Source of the DNA: Pseudomonadales bacterium
Lineage (GTDB): Bacteria; Pseudomonadota; Gammaproteobacteria; Pseudomonadales; Azotimanducaceae
Assembly: GCA_030749725.1 (NCBI GenBank)
Contig: JASMJM010000020.1
Span: 1-37,359 of the forward strand
Reading direction: 5' to 3'
DNA length: 37,359 bases
The position numbers were made by a program, and so were the translations under genes. Shown here one piece after another: positions 15,215 through 23,974 of the stretch. Positions within the stretch are counted from its first letter, which is position 1, and each line of letters opens with the position of its first letter. The notes under the pieces were generated by a model that was not told the DNA's origin, ran no database searches, and worked only from the letters and a program-made list of their open reading frames with translations.

Positions 15215-17878
15215 ATGAATGATTTCGTCGATGAAGATCCTCTGGAAACTCAGGAATGGCTGGACGCACTACATTCCCTGATTGAAAAAGAGGGTGTTGA
15301 AAGAGCTCAATATATTCTGCAAAGGCTGTCGGCGAAGGTCACCGAAACAGGTGCACAGCTACCGTACGCAATAACGACTCCCTATCGCAATACCATCCCC
15401 GTCAGCAAAGAAGCGCGTATGCCTGGCGACCTGTTCATGGAGAGGAGGATACGCTCTCTTATCCGCTGGAATGCCATGGCGATGGTTATGCGGGCCAATC
15501 TGAAGGACAGTAGCCTGGGCGGCCACATATCCAGTTTTCAATCCAGTGCAACCCTTTACGATGTGGGCTTCAATTACTTCTTTCGGGCCCCTAACGATCA
15601 CCATAAGGGAGATCTCATCTATATTCAAGGTCATGCGGCACCGGGGATTTACGCACGTTCCTTCCTGGAAGGCCGATTTGACGAGGAACAGTTGGACGGC
15701 TTCAGGCAGGAAGTGGAAGGCGGCGGGCTGTCGTCATATCCGCATCCGTGGCTGATGCCTGAATACTGGCAATTCCCCACTGTATCCATGGGCCTCGGGC
15801 CACTGCAGGCCATCTATCAAGCCCATGTCATGAAGTATCTCAACTATAGAAAACTGTCAGATTCCGGGGACCGTAAAGTATGGGTTTTCGCCGGAGATGG
15901 TGAAATGGATGAACCGGAATCCCAGGGCGCGATAGCCTTGGCTGGCAGGGAGAAGCTGGATAACCTGATCTTCGTTATCAACTGCAACCTGCAACGACTG
16001 GATGGCCCCGTTAGGGGGAACGGTAAGATTATTCAGGAACTGGAAGGGATCTTCCGGGGAGCTGGCTGGAATGTAATCAAGGTGGTCTGGGGGAGGTGGT
16101 GGGACGCGCTGTTTGACAAGGACAAGTACGGCGTGCTGCAACAGCGCATGGATGAGGCAGTGGACGGCGAGTATCAGAATTACAAGAGTCGCAGCGGCGG
16201 CTATACCAGGCAACATTTTTTTGGCAAGTACCCGGAGCTGCTGAAAATGGTCGAGCATCTGACCGATGACGACATCTTCAGGCTCAATCGAGGGGGACAT
16301 GACCCCTACAAGGTGTATGCGGCCTATTCAGCAGCGGTAGAGCAAAAGGGGTTGCCCACAGTGATTCTCGCCAAAACGGTGAAAGGCTATGGTATGGGAC
16401 TTGCCGGTGAATCGATGAATTACACCCACGCAGTCAAAAAGTTAGACATGACGAGCCTGAAAGATTTTCGGGATAGATTTGGAATTCCGATACCCGATTC
16501 GGACCTGGACGCGGTTCCCTATTATCGGCCTCCTGCCAATAGTCCGGAGATGGAATATCTCAAGGAGAGGAGGAAGGCGCTGGGCGGATTCCTGCCTCAG
16601 AGGAGAGCAGATTTCGAACCATTGAAGATTCCAGGTCTTGATTCTCTGAAGAATCTGTTAGCCGGTACGGGCAAAAGAGAGATCTCGACCACCATGGCTT
16701 TTGTGCGACTCTTGTCAAATCTAATCAAGGATAAAGGCATCGGTGAGAAAATCGTACCGATCATTCCGGACGAAGCACGTACCTTCGGCATGGAGGGGAT
16801 GTTTCGCCAATTGGGTATTTATTCATCCGAGGGTCAACTGTACGAACCCACCGATGCAGATCAAGTGATGTATTATAAGGAAGATATCGACGGTCAGGTG
16901 CTTGAAGAGGGGATCAACGAGGGAGGCGCCTTTGCAGCCTGGTTGGCAGCAGCTACCTCCTACAGCAATAACCGTTATCCGCTGATCCCGTTCTACGTCT
17001 TCTATTCCATGTTCGGATTTCAGCGTATTGGCGATCTCTGTTGGGCGGCCGGGGATCTGCAGGCGCGGGGTTTTCTGATGGGCGGTACCGCAGGCAGAAC
17101 CACGTTGAACGGTGAAGGCTTGCAGCATCAGGACGGCCACAGTCATGTCCTCGCTTCGACGATTCCCAACTGCGTTAGCTACGATCCGGCCTTTGCTTAC
17201 GAACTGGCGGTGATCGTACATGCGGGTATGGAACAGATGTTCGTTAAGAAGGAAGCCAGGTTCTACTACATCACGCTGATGAATGAGAATTATCCTCAGC
17301 CGGAAATGCCGGATGGGGCGATGAGTGGCATCATCAAGGGAATGTATCTGCTGCAGAGGAATTTACAGGCTGGAGGGGAAGCCCCGACTGTTCAGCTGCT
17401 CGGTTCAGGAACGATACTGAGGGAAGTGTTGGCAGCAGCAACATTATTGCAGTCGGAATTTGGCATTTCTGCCGACGTTTGGAGTGTCACCAGTTTCAAT
17501 GAGTTGCGCAGAGAGGGTCTGTCCGTCACTCGCTGGAATATGTTGCACCCGCAAGCAAAGCAAAAGAAGAGTTATGTAACCGAGTGTCTCGAAAATACCC
17601 AAGGTCCGGTGGTCGCATCAAGCGATTACATGAAAATCTACGCGGATCAGATAAGGGAGTTCGTGCCACGTGACTACGGCGTGCTGGGCACTGACGGATT
17701 CGGTCGCAGCGATAGCCGTGAAAAACTGCGTCGTTTTTTTGTAGTGGACAGATATTTCATCGTGCTGGCGGCATTGCGGGCACTGGCGGCTGAAGGGATT
17801 ATCGAGTCCAAAGAGATTACCAAAGCGTTGCAGATGTTCGATATCAAAGCCGACCAACCAGATCCAGCGCTGAGCTGA
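15215..17878 (+). CDS. aceE: Pyruvate dehydrogenase E1 component (homodimeric type)
   Basis: 887 residues, the normal length of the single-chain AceE. Preceded by an excellent ribosome site (GGAGGAGG, 15200-15207). Catalyses thiamine-diphosphate-dependent decarboxylation of pyruvate and acetylation of the E2 lipoyl group. Visible: RNPRPGD-like N-terminal docking region (about 1-50), HISSFQSSATLYDVGFNYFF, the ThDP/Mg motif AGDGEMDEPESQGAIALAGREKLDNLIFVINCNLQRLDGPVRGN, EGINEGGAFAAWLAAATSY, GRTTLNGEGLQHQDGHSH and EARFYYITLMNENYPQPEMP. aceF follows after 12 bp. No PdhR-like regulator gene is adjacent. Confidence 0.97.
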   Translation: MNDFVDEDPLETQEWLDALHSLIEKEGVERAQYILQRLSAKVTETGAQLPYAITTPYRNTIPVSKEARMPGDLFMERRIRSLIRWNAMAMVMRANLKDSSLGGHISSFQSSATLYDVGFNYFFRAPNDHHKGDLIYIQGHAAPGIYARSFLEGRFDEEQLDGFRQEVEGGGLSSYPHPWLMPEYWQFPTVSMGLGPLQAIYQAHVMKYLNYRKLSDSGDRKVWVFAGDGEMDEPESQGAIALAGREKLDNLIFVINCNLQRLDGPVRGNGKIIQELEGIFRGAGWNVIKVVWGRWWDALFDKDKYGVLQQRMDEAVDGEYQNYKSRSGGYTRQHFFGKYPELLKMVEHLTDDDIFRLNRGGHDPYKVYAAYSAAVEQKGLPTVILAKTVKGYGMGLAGESMNYTHAVKKLDMTSLKDFRDRFGIPIPDSDLDAVPYYRPPANSPEMEYLKERRKALGGFLPQRRADFEPLKIPGLDSLKNLLAGTGKREISTTMAFVRLLSNLIKDKGIGEKIVPIIPDEARTFGMEGMFRQLGIYSSEGQLYEPTDADQVMYYKEDIDGQVLEEGINEGGAFAAWLAAATSYSNNRYPLIPFYVFYSMFGFQRIGDLCWAAGDLQARGFLMGGTAGRTTLNGEGLQHQDGHSHVLASTIPNCVSYDPAFAYELAVIVHAGMEQMFVKKEARFYYITLMNENYPQPEMPDGAMSGIIKGMYLLQRNLQAGGEAPTVQLLGSGTILREVLAAATLLQSEFGISADVWSVTSFNELRREGLSVTRWNMLHPQAKQKKSYVTECLENTQGPVVASSDYMKIYADQIREFVPRDYGVLGTDGFGRSDSREKLRRFFVVDRYFIVLAALRALAAEGIIESKEITKALQMFDIKADQPDPALS

Positions 17879-17890
17879 TAAAGTCGTTAA

Positions 17891-19468
17891 ATGAGCAAAC
17901 TAAAAGAAATTCTGGTTCCGGATGTCGGCGAGGCGACAGACGTTGAAGTGATTGAAATTCTGGTTGCGGTAGGTGACAGGGTTGGTACGGACGAGTCACT
18001 GGTTGTATTGGAATCCGAAAAAGCCAGCATGGAGATTCCGAGCCCAACAGATGGTGAAGTTGAGCGTATCCAGGTTCAGGAAGGCGATAAGGTAGAGGAG
18101 GGGGACTTAATCCTGGAACTGTCCGTGCAAGCTTCCCCAAACAATCAAGCGCAGAGCTCGGGCGGTGTTGCCGGAGGATCGAAGGAGAGTGCCGGCCACC
18201 AATTGGAAACTGTAAGAGTTCCGGATGTGGGAGAAGCGAAGGACGTGACGGTGATAGAAATCCTGGTAGGTGCGGGAAGTCCCGTTGAAGCTGATGACTC
18301 CCTTATTGTATTGGAATCGGACAAGGCCAGTATGGAGATACCTTCTCCCTGTGCCGGGATTGTCACATCGATCCTGCTAAGTGTGGATGACCAAGTCGAG
18401 GAGGGGGATGACATACTGACCATTGAAACGGAATCCGTTCCTCGGCTAACGGACAGTGTGCGGAGCAAAAGTCAGAGCGTGCAGAGCAAAAGTCAGAGCG
18501 TGCGGAGCAAAGGTCAGGTAGTGGAGAAGCGCCCTGCTGCCGACACATCGGTCATTGCACCCCAAGGGAGTAAGGTGCACGCGGGTCCCGCAGTAAGGAA
18601 ACAAGCCAGGGAATACGGTGTGGATCTAATGGCCATCGTCGGTAGCGGGACCAAGGGTAGGATTCTGAAGGAAGACGTTAAAGCCCACGTGAAGCAACAG
18701 CTGGATCGAACGCGTTCGGGAGAGGACGGTGCCGGGATCCCGAAAGTGCCGCAAGTGGATTTTGCCAAGTTTGGTGCAATTGAAATCCTGCCCCTGTCGC
18801 GCATCAGAAGAGCGAGTGCCAAGAATCTGCACCGCAGCTGGCTGAATGTTCCCCACGTAACACAATTCGATGAAGCAGACATCACGGAACTGGAAGAATA
18901 TCGCAAACAACAGAATCTGGAATTGTCTGAAAAGGGCGTGAAGTTGACTCCCCTATCCTTTTTGATAAAGAGCGTGGTCAGCACACTTAAGGAGTATCCT
19001 CAATTCAATGCATCCCTGCACCCTGATGGCGAGCAGATGATCCTAAAGAAGTACATTCATATCGGTATCGCCGTGGAAACAGAGGAGGGCCTGGTGGTAC
19101 CGGTGATCAGAGATGCTGACTGCAAGGGTCTGGAGCAGCTAGCCATAGAGAGTGCCGAACTGGCCCGACAGGCAAGGGATAAGAAGCTTCCGCTGGATGC
19201 GATGCAGGGCTGCTGCTTTACCATCTCCAGTCTTGGCGGAATCGGGGGAACTGCCTTCACCCCCATCGTTAACGCCCCGGAGGTGGCTATCCTGGGCGTA
19301 TCGAGGGCAACCGTCAAACCCATCTTCGATGGGGAGAACTTCCAGCCCCGCACGATGTTGCCCCTATCCCTCTCCTATGACCACCGAGCCATCGATGGTG
19401 CGGAAGCGGCCAGATTCACCAGCCACCTGTCAAAAATGCTCTCGGATGTCAGGCACATGCTGCTGTAA
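17891..19468 (+). CDS. aceF: Dihydrolipoyllysine acetyltransferase (E2 of pyruvate dehydrogenase), two lipoyl domains
   Basis: 525 residues. Two lipoyl domains, with the lipoylated lysines at K44 (ESEKASM) and K145 (ESDKASM); a peripheral-subunit-binding domain at about 231-268 (AGPAVRKQAREYGVDLMAIVGSGTKGRILKEDV); and the trimer-forming catalytic domain ending in SYDHRAIDG with His498 and Asp502. The linker between the second lipoyl domain and the binding domain contains three 7-residue repeats (SVRSKSQ, SVQSKSQ, SVRSKGQ; 18455-18517), unlike the usual Ala/Pro-rich linker. Follows aceE by 12 bp. No lpd (E3) gene follows; the next gene is convergent with a 2-bp gap. Confidence 0.96.
   Translation: MSKLKEILVPDVGEATDVEVIEILVAVGDRVGTDESLVVLESEKASMEIPSPTDGEVERIQVQEGDKVEEGDLILELSVQASPNNQAQSSGGVAGGSKESAGHQLETVRVPDVGEAKDVTVIEILVGAGSPVEADDSLIVLESDKASMEIPSPCAGIVTSILLSVDDQVEEGDDILTIETESVPRLTDSVRSKSQSVQSKSQSVRSKGQVVEKRPAADTSVIAPQGSKVHAGPAVRKQAREYGVDLMAIVGSGTKGRILKEDVKAHVKQQLDRTRSGEDGAGIPKVPQVDFAKFGAIEILPLSRIRRASAKNLHRSWLNVPHVTQFDEADITELEEYRKQQNLELSEKGVKLTPLSFLIKSVVSTLKEYPQFNASLHPDGEQMILKKYIHIGIAVETEEGLVVPVIRDADCKGLEQLAIESAELARQARDKKLPLDAMQGCCFTISSLGGIGGTAFTPIVNAPEVAILGVSRATVKPIFDGENFQPRTMLPLSLSYDHRAIDGAEAARFTSHLSKMLSDVRHMLL
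18455..18517 (+). repeat. In-frame 21-bp minisatellite in the aceF linker
   Basis: Three tandem 21-bp units sharing the core GTGCGGAGCAAAAGTCAG with two substitutions between units, coding for the heptad SV(R/Q)SK(S/G)Q. It lies wholly in the flexible linker, where length changes in steps of 7 residues would be tolerated. Confidence 0.9.
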
Positions 19469-19470
19469 GT

Positions 19471-20031
19471 TCAACGCTTCCTGTCCCACAGAATCTCCCC
19501 CTGATCACTGGCGTTAGCAAGGGTTCTGGCAATCACGAAGAGGAGATCTGAAAGTCTGTTCAGGAAGGCGATGCAGCAGGGATTGACCTCGCTATCGTCG
19601 GCGAGCGCGTTGGCGAGCGACACCACCCGCCGTTCCGCACGGCGGCAGACACTGCGCACGATGTGGCAGATGGCAGCAGCTTCTGAACCTCCCGGTAATA
19701 CGAAGTTTTCTAACGAGGGCAGATCCGTGTTCAATCGTTGCGTGTGATCGTCCAGGACAGATACATGGCTGTCCGATATGATCCGGTGGCCGGGTATGGA
19801 CAGTTCACCCCCCAGGTCGAACAATCGCTGCTGACAATCCAGGAGCAGTGACTTCAGATCGTCATCTTCATCAACTTCAGCCGCCAGCAAACCTACCCAG
19901 CTGTTCAGTTCATCGACTGTCCCGATAGCTTCGATGCGTGCGTCATTCTTGGCCACCCGGGTACCATCGCCGAGCCCGGTGGTACCCGAATCTCCTGTGC
20001 GGGTAACTATTTTTGAAAGACGTTTCGCCAT
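19471..20031 (-). CDS. ATP:cob(I)alamin adenosyltransferase, PduO type
   Basis: 186 residues, cytoplasmic. Transfers the 5'-deoxyadenosyl group of ATP to cob(I)alamin to make adenosylcobalamin. PduO-type marks: the N-terminal nucleotide loop TRTGDSGTTGLGDGTRVAKNDARIEAIGTVDELNSWVGLL, the LENFVLPGGSEAAAICHIVRSVCRRAERRVV helix and the LNRLSDLLFVIAR ending. Length is normal. It lies 38 bp behind btuB on the same strand, so B12 uptake and adenosylation are under the same riboswitch. Confidence 0.93.
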   Translation of the reverse strand: MAKRLSKIVTRTGDSGTTGLGDGTRVAKNDARIEAIGTVDELNSWVGLLAAEVDEDDDLKSLLLDCQQRLFDLGGELSIPGHRIISDSHVSVLDDHTQRLNTDLPSLENFVLPGGSEAAAICHIVRSVCRRAERRVVSLANALADDSEVNPCCIAFLNRLSDLLFVIARTLANASDQGEILWDRKR

Positions 20032-20069
20032 GCGCCGTCGTTGCAGTGTTCGCTGTTGAGTGAGACCGT

Positions 20070-22025
20070 CTAAAAACTGTAGCTGAAATGAATATGATAC
20101 CTTCTTTCCGGTGAGGGGTAGAAGGTTTTGACCCCATCGAAGCGCAGCGCGGTGTATTCGCTGTAACGCTTATCGGTGAGATTATCTGCCCTAAAGGACA
20201 CGGCCCAATTGTCATTCACATAGCGTACATTGCCGTTGAAGACCGTATATCCGCCCTGGCTACCTTCAGTATTGCCAAAATCACCATCGGCATACCTGTC
20301 ACCTGCGTATTGAGCTTCCAGGAACAGCGACCATCCTGGTCGAGGCGTGAAGGTCACACCCAGGTTAGCCAGGTGCCTGGAGACGAATGGAATTCTCTGG
20401 CCCTCAAAAGCACCGTCGGTGAACTCGGAATCGATATAGTCGGCACGGGAACTGAGGGATAGATTGTCTGCCAGTTGCCAATCGATTGACAGCGTGATTC
20501 CCTTGCGCTCGGTATCGTCCAGATTGTTGTTGGCGCCGAAGAAGCCAAAGCCAATATCCGCTAGCGGATCGAATCCGATCTCATCCTCCAGCGTCAGGCT
20601 GTAGAGCATGGCACCGAGCTGAGTAGCTGTGCCCTGCCAATCGATTCCCAGTTCGAGTGATACGCCTGTCTGCGTTTCCAACTGAACCAGGTTGATGCCG
20701 GTAAACGTCAATTCGTCAGTTTTTGGGAATCGGTAGCTTCCCGCTCGTCTCAAGAAGAGTCTAGTTTGCTGGTTTGGGGAGTAGCTTATGCCGATTTCGT
20801 ATACTGTTTCACTATCGTCGAAGCGCGCTCCACCGGGAAAGGTAAAGGTGTCTACGATCTCATTTTCCACCTCAGCGTGACGGACCCCTACCGTTGTGCT
20901 GGCAACTGAATTAAGGGGGTAGACAAGTTGAATATACTCGCTGGTCACTTTCTGATCGTTCGTGGTGGTAGCGATGAAACCGCCAAAATTCGATGCAAGC
21001 TGATACTCGTTGCTCTCAATGTCCGTTCCCAGAGTGACCATGAACGTCTCATATTGTCCAATCAATCTTGGATTGAATCCGATCATCTCCCTTTCCTGTT
21101 GAAATGGAGTGCCACCGGACAGCATGCCATCTGCATCTGACTGTCTACTAGTAATCTCTGCCAGCAGGGACCAATGAGGAGTTATCCGTTGATTAACGCC
21201 CGCTCTGGTGATGTCTGTGTCAGTATTGACGAAGTCAGTGGCAAACTGTGCCTGTTTTCTGCTCTGCACGACCTGGTCGCGCGTCAGAGCTCCTGGTAGC
21301 CGGAGATCCTCTTGGATTGTCTGATGCTCTATGAACAAGCTGCCGGAATCGTATTCATATCCCACGTTAGCGAAGATGTTGGTCAAGTCGAGATCGTTAC
21401 GATCTCGGTAACCGTCTGAGCGCCTCTTCTCACCCGTTAGGCGAACTCTCAAACCGCCGTCGAACTGGTGGGTGACCGCTGCCTGCAGTTGTCTGCCTGC
21501 GTAGCTGGTGAGTCCGACTTCCAGATCGATGTCGGAATCGCCGGTAATCTTGGTGATGATGTTGACGACGCCGCCGATCGCCTGATCGCCGAACAGGACA
21601 CCTGAACTGCCTTGGATAATCTCAATGCGTTGCACGTCCTTCAAAGCGATGCTGTTCAGCTCTGGGGGAGCCAGATCCGTGTTGTTGAGTCGTCGACCAT
21701 CGATCATGATGAGAGTATTGGAACCGGCGGTAGCACCAAAACCGCGAAGACCGATCGTCGCCCGACTTCCATCGCCGTAATTGTCCTGGACTTGCGTGGT
21801 ACCAATCGAACGCAGCAGGTCCACCAGATGTGAAGCGCCGGTCGCTTCAATCTGCGACCTGTCGATGATTTCAATACGGCCGGGAGTCAGTTGTTCGGTC
21901 TGGGCCGATCTGGTGGCACTCACGATTATGTTCGGAATGTCACTGCTACTGCTTGGGATGTCACTGGCCAGCAGTTGGTGGCAAAAGAAAAAGAGTGCGG
22001 CTAAAGCCATTGCACTTGGCAGCAT
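20070..22025 (-). CDS. btuB: TonB-dependent outer-membrane cobalamin receptor BtuB
   Basis: 651 residues from ATG 22025, with GAGGAG 7 nt upstream and a signal peptide (MLPSAMALAALFFFCHQLLAS); the upstream open frame to 22181 is in the riboswitch leader and is not coding. TonB-box-like DIPNIIVSATR, plug domain with GFGATAGSNTLIMIDGRRLNN and VQRIEIIQGSSGVLFGDQAIGGVVNIIT, then a 22-strand-type barrel ending with aromatic residue (YHIHFSYSF). The plug and barrel alone would fit any TonB receptor; the cobalamin riboswitch in the leader and the adenosyltransferase downstream identify cobalamin as the likely ligand. Confidence 0.9.
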   Translation of the reverse strand: MLPSAMALAALFFFCHQLLASDIPSSSSDIPNIIVSATRSAQTEQLTPGRIEIIDRSQIEATGASHLVDLLRSIGTTQVQDNYGDGSRATIGLRGFGATAGSNTLIMIDGRRLNNTDLAPPELNSIALKDVQRIEIIQGSSGVLFGDQAIGGVVNIITKITGDSDIDLEVGLTSYAGRQLQAAVTHQFDGGLRVRLTGEKRRSDGYRDRNDLDLTNIFANVGYEYDSGSLFIEHQTIQEDLRLPGALTRDQVVQSRKQAQFATDFVNTDTDITRAGVNQRITPHWSLLAEITSRQSDADGMLSGGTPFQQEREMIGFNPRLIGQYETFMVTLGTDIESNEYQLASNFGGFIATTTNDQKVTSEYIQLVYPLNSVASTTVGVRHAEVENEIVDTFTFPGGARFDDSETVYEIGISYSPNQQTRLFLRRAGSYRFPKTDELTFTGINLVQLETQTGVSLELGIDWQGTATQLGAMLYSLTLEDEIGFDPLADIGFGFFGANNNLDDTERKGITLSIDWQLADNLSLSSRADYIDSEFTDGAFEGQRIPFVSRHLANLGVTFTPRPGWSLFLEAQYAGDRYADGDFGNTEGSQGGYTVFNGNVRYVNDNWAVSFRADNLTDKRYSEYTALRFDGVKTFYPSPERRYHIHFSYSF

Positions 22026-22144
22026 AATAATCTCCTCAACGCCCGAAGGCATACACAACGAAAATTGTTTTGTGTTTGAGGAAGGGGATTTGGCGGGCCA
22101 CGCTTGGTCAGGTCGCGCACGGCTCGTGCCATGCTTGGCTATCC

Positions 22145-22290
22145 ACCAGATGTCGCCCTCCGCAACACCATTCGTCTGCATCAGGCCGGTTCCGGGCTTA
22201 CGACTTGCGTCGATTACCGTTGCGGGGGCAGCACTGGATTGAACACCAGTTTCCCGTTTAAAGCCAAAGGCACCTGAGACAGTAAAAGGC
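22145..22290 (-). promoter_or_regulatory. Cobalamin riboswitch controlling btuB and the adenosyltransferase
   Basis: In the btuB leader, minus strand: AGGTGCC (22275-22269), then GGGAA..CTGGTG..AATCC and CTGCCCCCGCAACGGTAA, the highly conserved cobalamin-riboswitch core, followed by the CGAC-GCAA-GTCG hairpin and the B12 box AAGCCCGGAACCGGCCTGATGCAG (written in part: GCCCGGA..CCGGCCTG) ending near 22176. The P6-type stem ACTGG/CCAGT is visible. The 3' limit is approximate; about 120-150 nt remain before the btuB start and no T-rich terminator is seen, so translational control is more likely. Cobalamin binding should switch the operon off. Confidence 0.93.
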
Positions 22291-22296
22291 TGGTTG

Positions 22297-22325
22297 AATG
22301 TAATGGCTAATGTCGCTTAGGTCAA
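22297..22325 (-). promoter_or_regulatory. Sigma70 promoter of the btuB operon
   Basis: On the minus strand TTGACC (22325-22320), exactly 17 bp, then TACATT (22302-22297). Transcription would start near 22290, just ahead of the riboswitch. The remaining 90 bp to the panE stop shows nothing else. Confidence 0.7.
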
Positions 22326-22415
22326 GTCGACGTTGTATTTGGTTGACGTCATGCACCCTCGCCAGGAACAGAATATGCCCGGCCAACCATGGTCACCTGA
22401 CTGCGGGACAGCACA

Positions 22416-23363
22416 CTAAGAGGGAACCAACTCCCGAAGTTCATGCAGCAGTGCACGGTGTTCCGGTACGTCGATATTGCGGCGCAGGGCCTCGGAGCAC
22501 AGGTACCCGTTGATGTAGTCCAGTTCCGTCCCTGTGCCCTTGAGCACATCCTGGCGCATGGAAGAAATATTGTTGCTGGTGGCTGCAGCGATGCGGGTCA
22601 CTTCGTCATACAGGTTTGGCGTTGCAGAACCGGATAGCACCTCGGCCAAGACCAACTCTAACTCATCACACAGTCGAATAATTCTTGAATGCAACTCGGT
22701 CGCCAGAATCTCGCCATTGCGGCACTCGCGTACAACGGTCAAACCGTTGATCACGCAATTCACCGCCAGCTTGACCCACATGCGGCTGGCAATATCCTCA
22801 TCCCAGAAGGCAGGTATGTTAAGTGCCAATAGGTCTGCTGCCTGACGCTTGGCCACCATCTGCTCCTGGTCAGCCAAGCGACCCAACCAGGTATCGCCAT
22901 GGCCCGCATGCACGAGGTGAAACGGAGCTTTGCTGTAAGCTCCCTGACTGGTGATCGCTGTCATCACAGGTAAGTGCGGAAAGGCTTGATGAACGAGTTC
23001 ATGCTGCCCCATGCCATTTTGCATGATAACGACGACCGAATATGATGTCAGGATGTGGCTGATGGACTGCAGCGCAGTAAGCGTGTCGTATGCTTTTGTG
23101 GTTACCAGGAGGGAGATCTTGTCCACAGTCAGGTCGTCGGCACTGATGCGTTCCGCCAGCGTTGCAGGGAAGTGATTTTCAATCGTGCCCTGTTCTCTAT
23201 CCACCTTGATGGTCGAAGCTCGCAGAAACGATTCCTCGGCAGCCGCATCTTTGAGTATCAGGGTAACCGGGTGGTCAGCTTGATGCAGGTGACAGGCCCA
23301 AAGACCACCCATCGAGCCACATCCGATAATGTGCCAGTGGGAAGGTGATCTGCTGCTGTCCAT
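22416..23363 (-). CDS. panE: 2-dehydropantoate 2-reductase (ketopantoate reductase family)
   Basis: 315 residues of the ApbA/PanE family: N-terminal NADP site IIGCGSMGGLWACHL, then VTTKAYDTLTALQSI (the KAYD lysine region), MQNGMGQHE, and the C-terminal substrate half WVKLAVNCVINGLTVVRECRNGE with the conserved K..N..N pattern, followed by SSMRQDVLKGTGTELDYINGYL. Reduces ketopantoate to pantoate for pantothenate and CoA synthesis. Divergent from yajQ. Family certain; ketopantoate as the substrate is the default reading for this pattern. Confidence 0.9.
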   Translation of the reverse strand: MDSSRSPSHWHIIGCGSMGGLWACHLHQADHPVTLILKDAAAEESFLRASTIKVDREQGTIENHFPATLAERISADDLTVDKISLLVTTKAYDTLTALQSISHILTSYSVVVIMQNGMGQHELVHQAFPHLPVMTAITSQGAYSKAPFHLVHAGHGDTWLGRLADQEQMVAKRQAADLLALNIPAFWDEDIASRMWVKLAVNCVINGLTVVRECRNGEILATELHSRIIRLCDELELVLAEVLSGSATPNLYDEVTRIAAATSNNISSMRQDVLKGTGTELDYINGYLCSEALRRNIDVPEHRALLHELRELVPS

Positions 23364-23468
23364 GCGTGCCGGTTCGCTTCTTACATTAAAGACTATATAG
23401 TAACGCGTGCCAGAGAATTTTTGGCTTGGATTTCAAAGACTATTTCGCGCTATTTAAGGGGACTGTAC

Positions 23469-23951
23469 ATGCCATCTTTCGACGTCGTCTCGGAAGTAGA
23501 TATTCAGGAAGTAAACAATGCCATGGATCAGGCAAATCGAGAAGTTACCACCCGTTTTGATTTCAAGGGTGTGGGCGCAAAATTTGAGCGGGAAGACAAT
23601 CTCATTCAGATGACAGCGACTGAGGAATTCCAACTCAAGCAAATGCTGGAGATTCTGAAACTGAAGCTGGTGAAACGATCGGTAAACCTGGAATGCATGC
23701 AGATGGAAGATCCCGTGGCCAGCGGTAAACAGGTACACCAGCAGATCACGTTCCGTCAAGGTATCGATAGCTTGCTGGCCAAGAAGATGGTCAAAATGGT
23801 CAAGGATCAGAAGATGAAAGTTCAAGCAGCCATTCAGGGAGAGAAGATACGGGTCAGTGGAAAAAAACGGGATGACCTGCAGAGGATGATCGCAACGCTC
23901 AGGGAAATGGATGTGGATCTTCCCCTTCAGTTCATCAATTTTCGCGACTGA
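23469..23951 (+). CDS. yajQ: YajQ family nucleotide-binding protein
   Basis: 160 residues from ATG 23469 (MPSFDVVSEVD), with AAGGGG upstream; the first 16 codons of the longer frame are not family-like. Conserved YajQ pattern: QEVNNAMDQANREVTTRFDFKG, KLVKRSVNLECM, RQGIDSLLAKKMVKMVKDQKMKVQAAIQGEKIRVSGKKRDDLQ and LPLQFINFRD at the end. Two ferredoxin-like halves; relatives bind GTP/ATP or cyclic di-GMP (Xanthomonas, Pseudomonas). ampG follows after 23 bp. Confidence 0.94.
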   Translation: MPSFDVVSEVDIQEVNNAMDQANREVTTRFDFKGVGAKFEREDNLIQMTATEEFQLKQMLEILKLKLVKRSVNLECMQMEDPVASGKQVHQQITFRQGIDSLLAKKMVKMVKDQKMKVQAAIQGEKIRVSGKKRDDLQRMIATLREMDVDLPLQFINFRD

Positions 23952-23974
23952 ATACGCAAGGATTCAAGAGTACA

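Noticed and set aside
22026-22181. 52-residue N-terminal extension of BtuB
   Set aside because: It is the riboswitch leader; the signal peptide begins at ATG 22025 with GAGGAG upstream.
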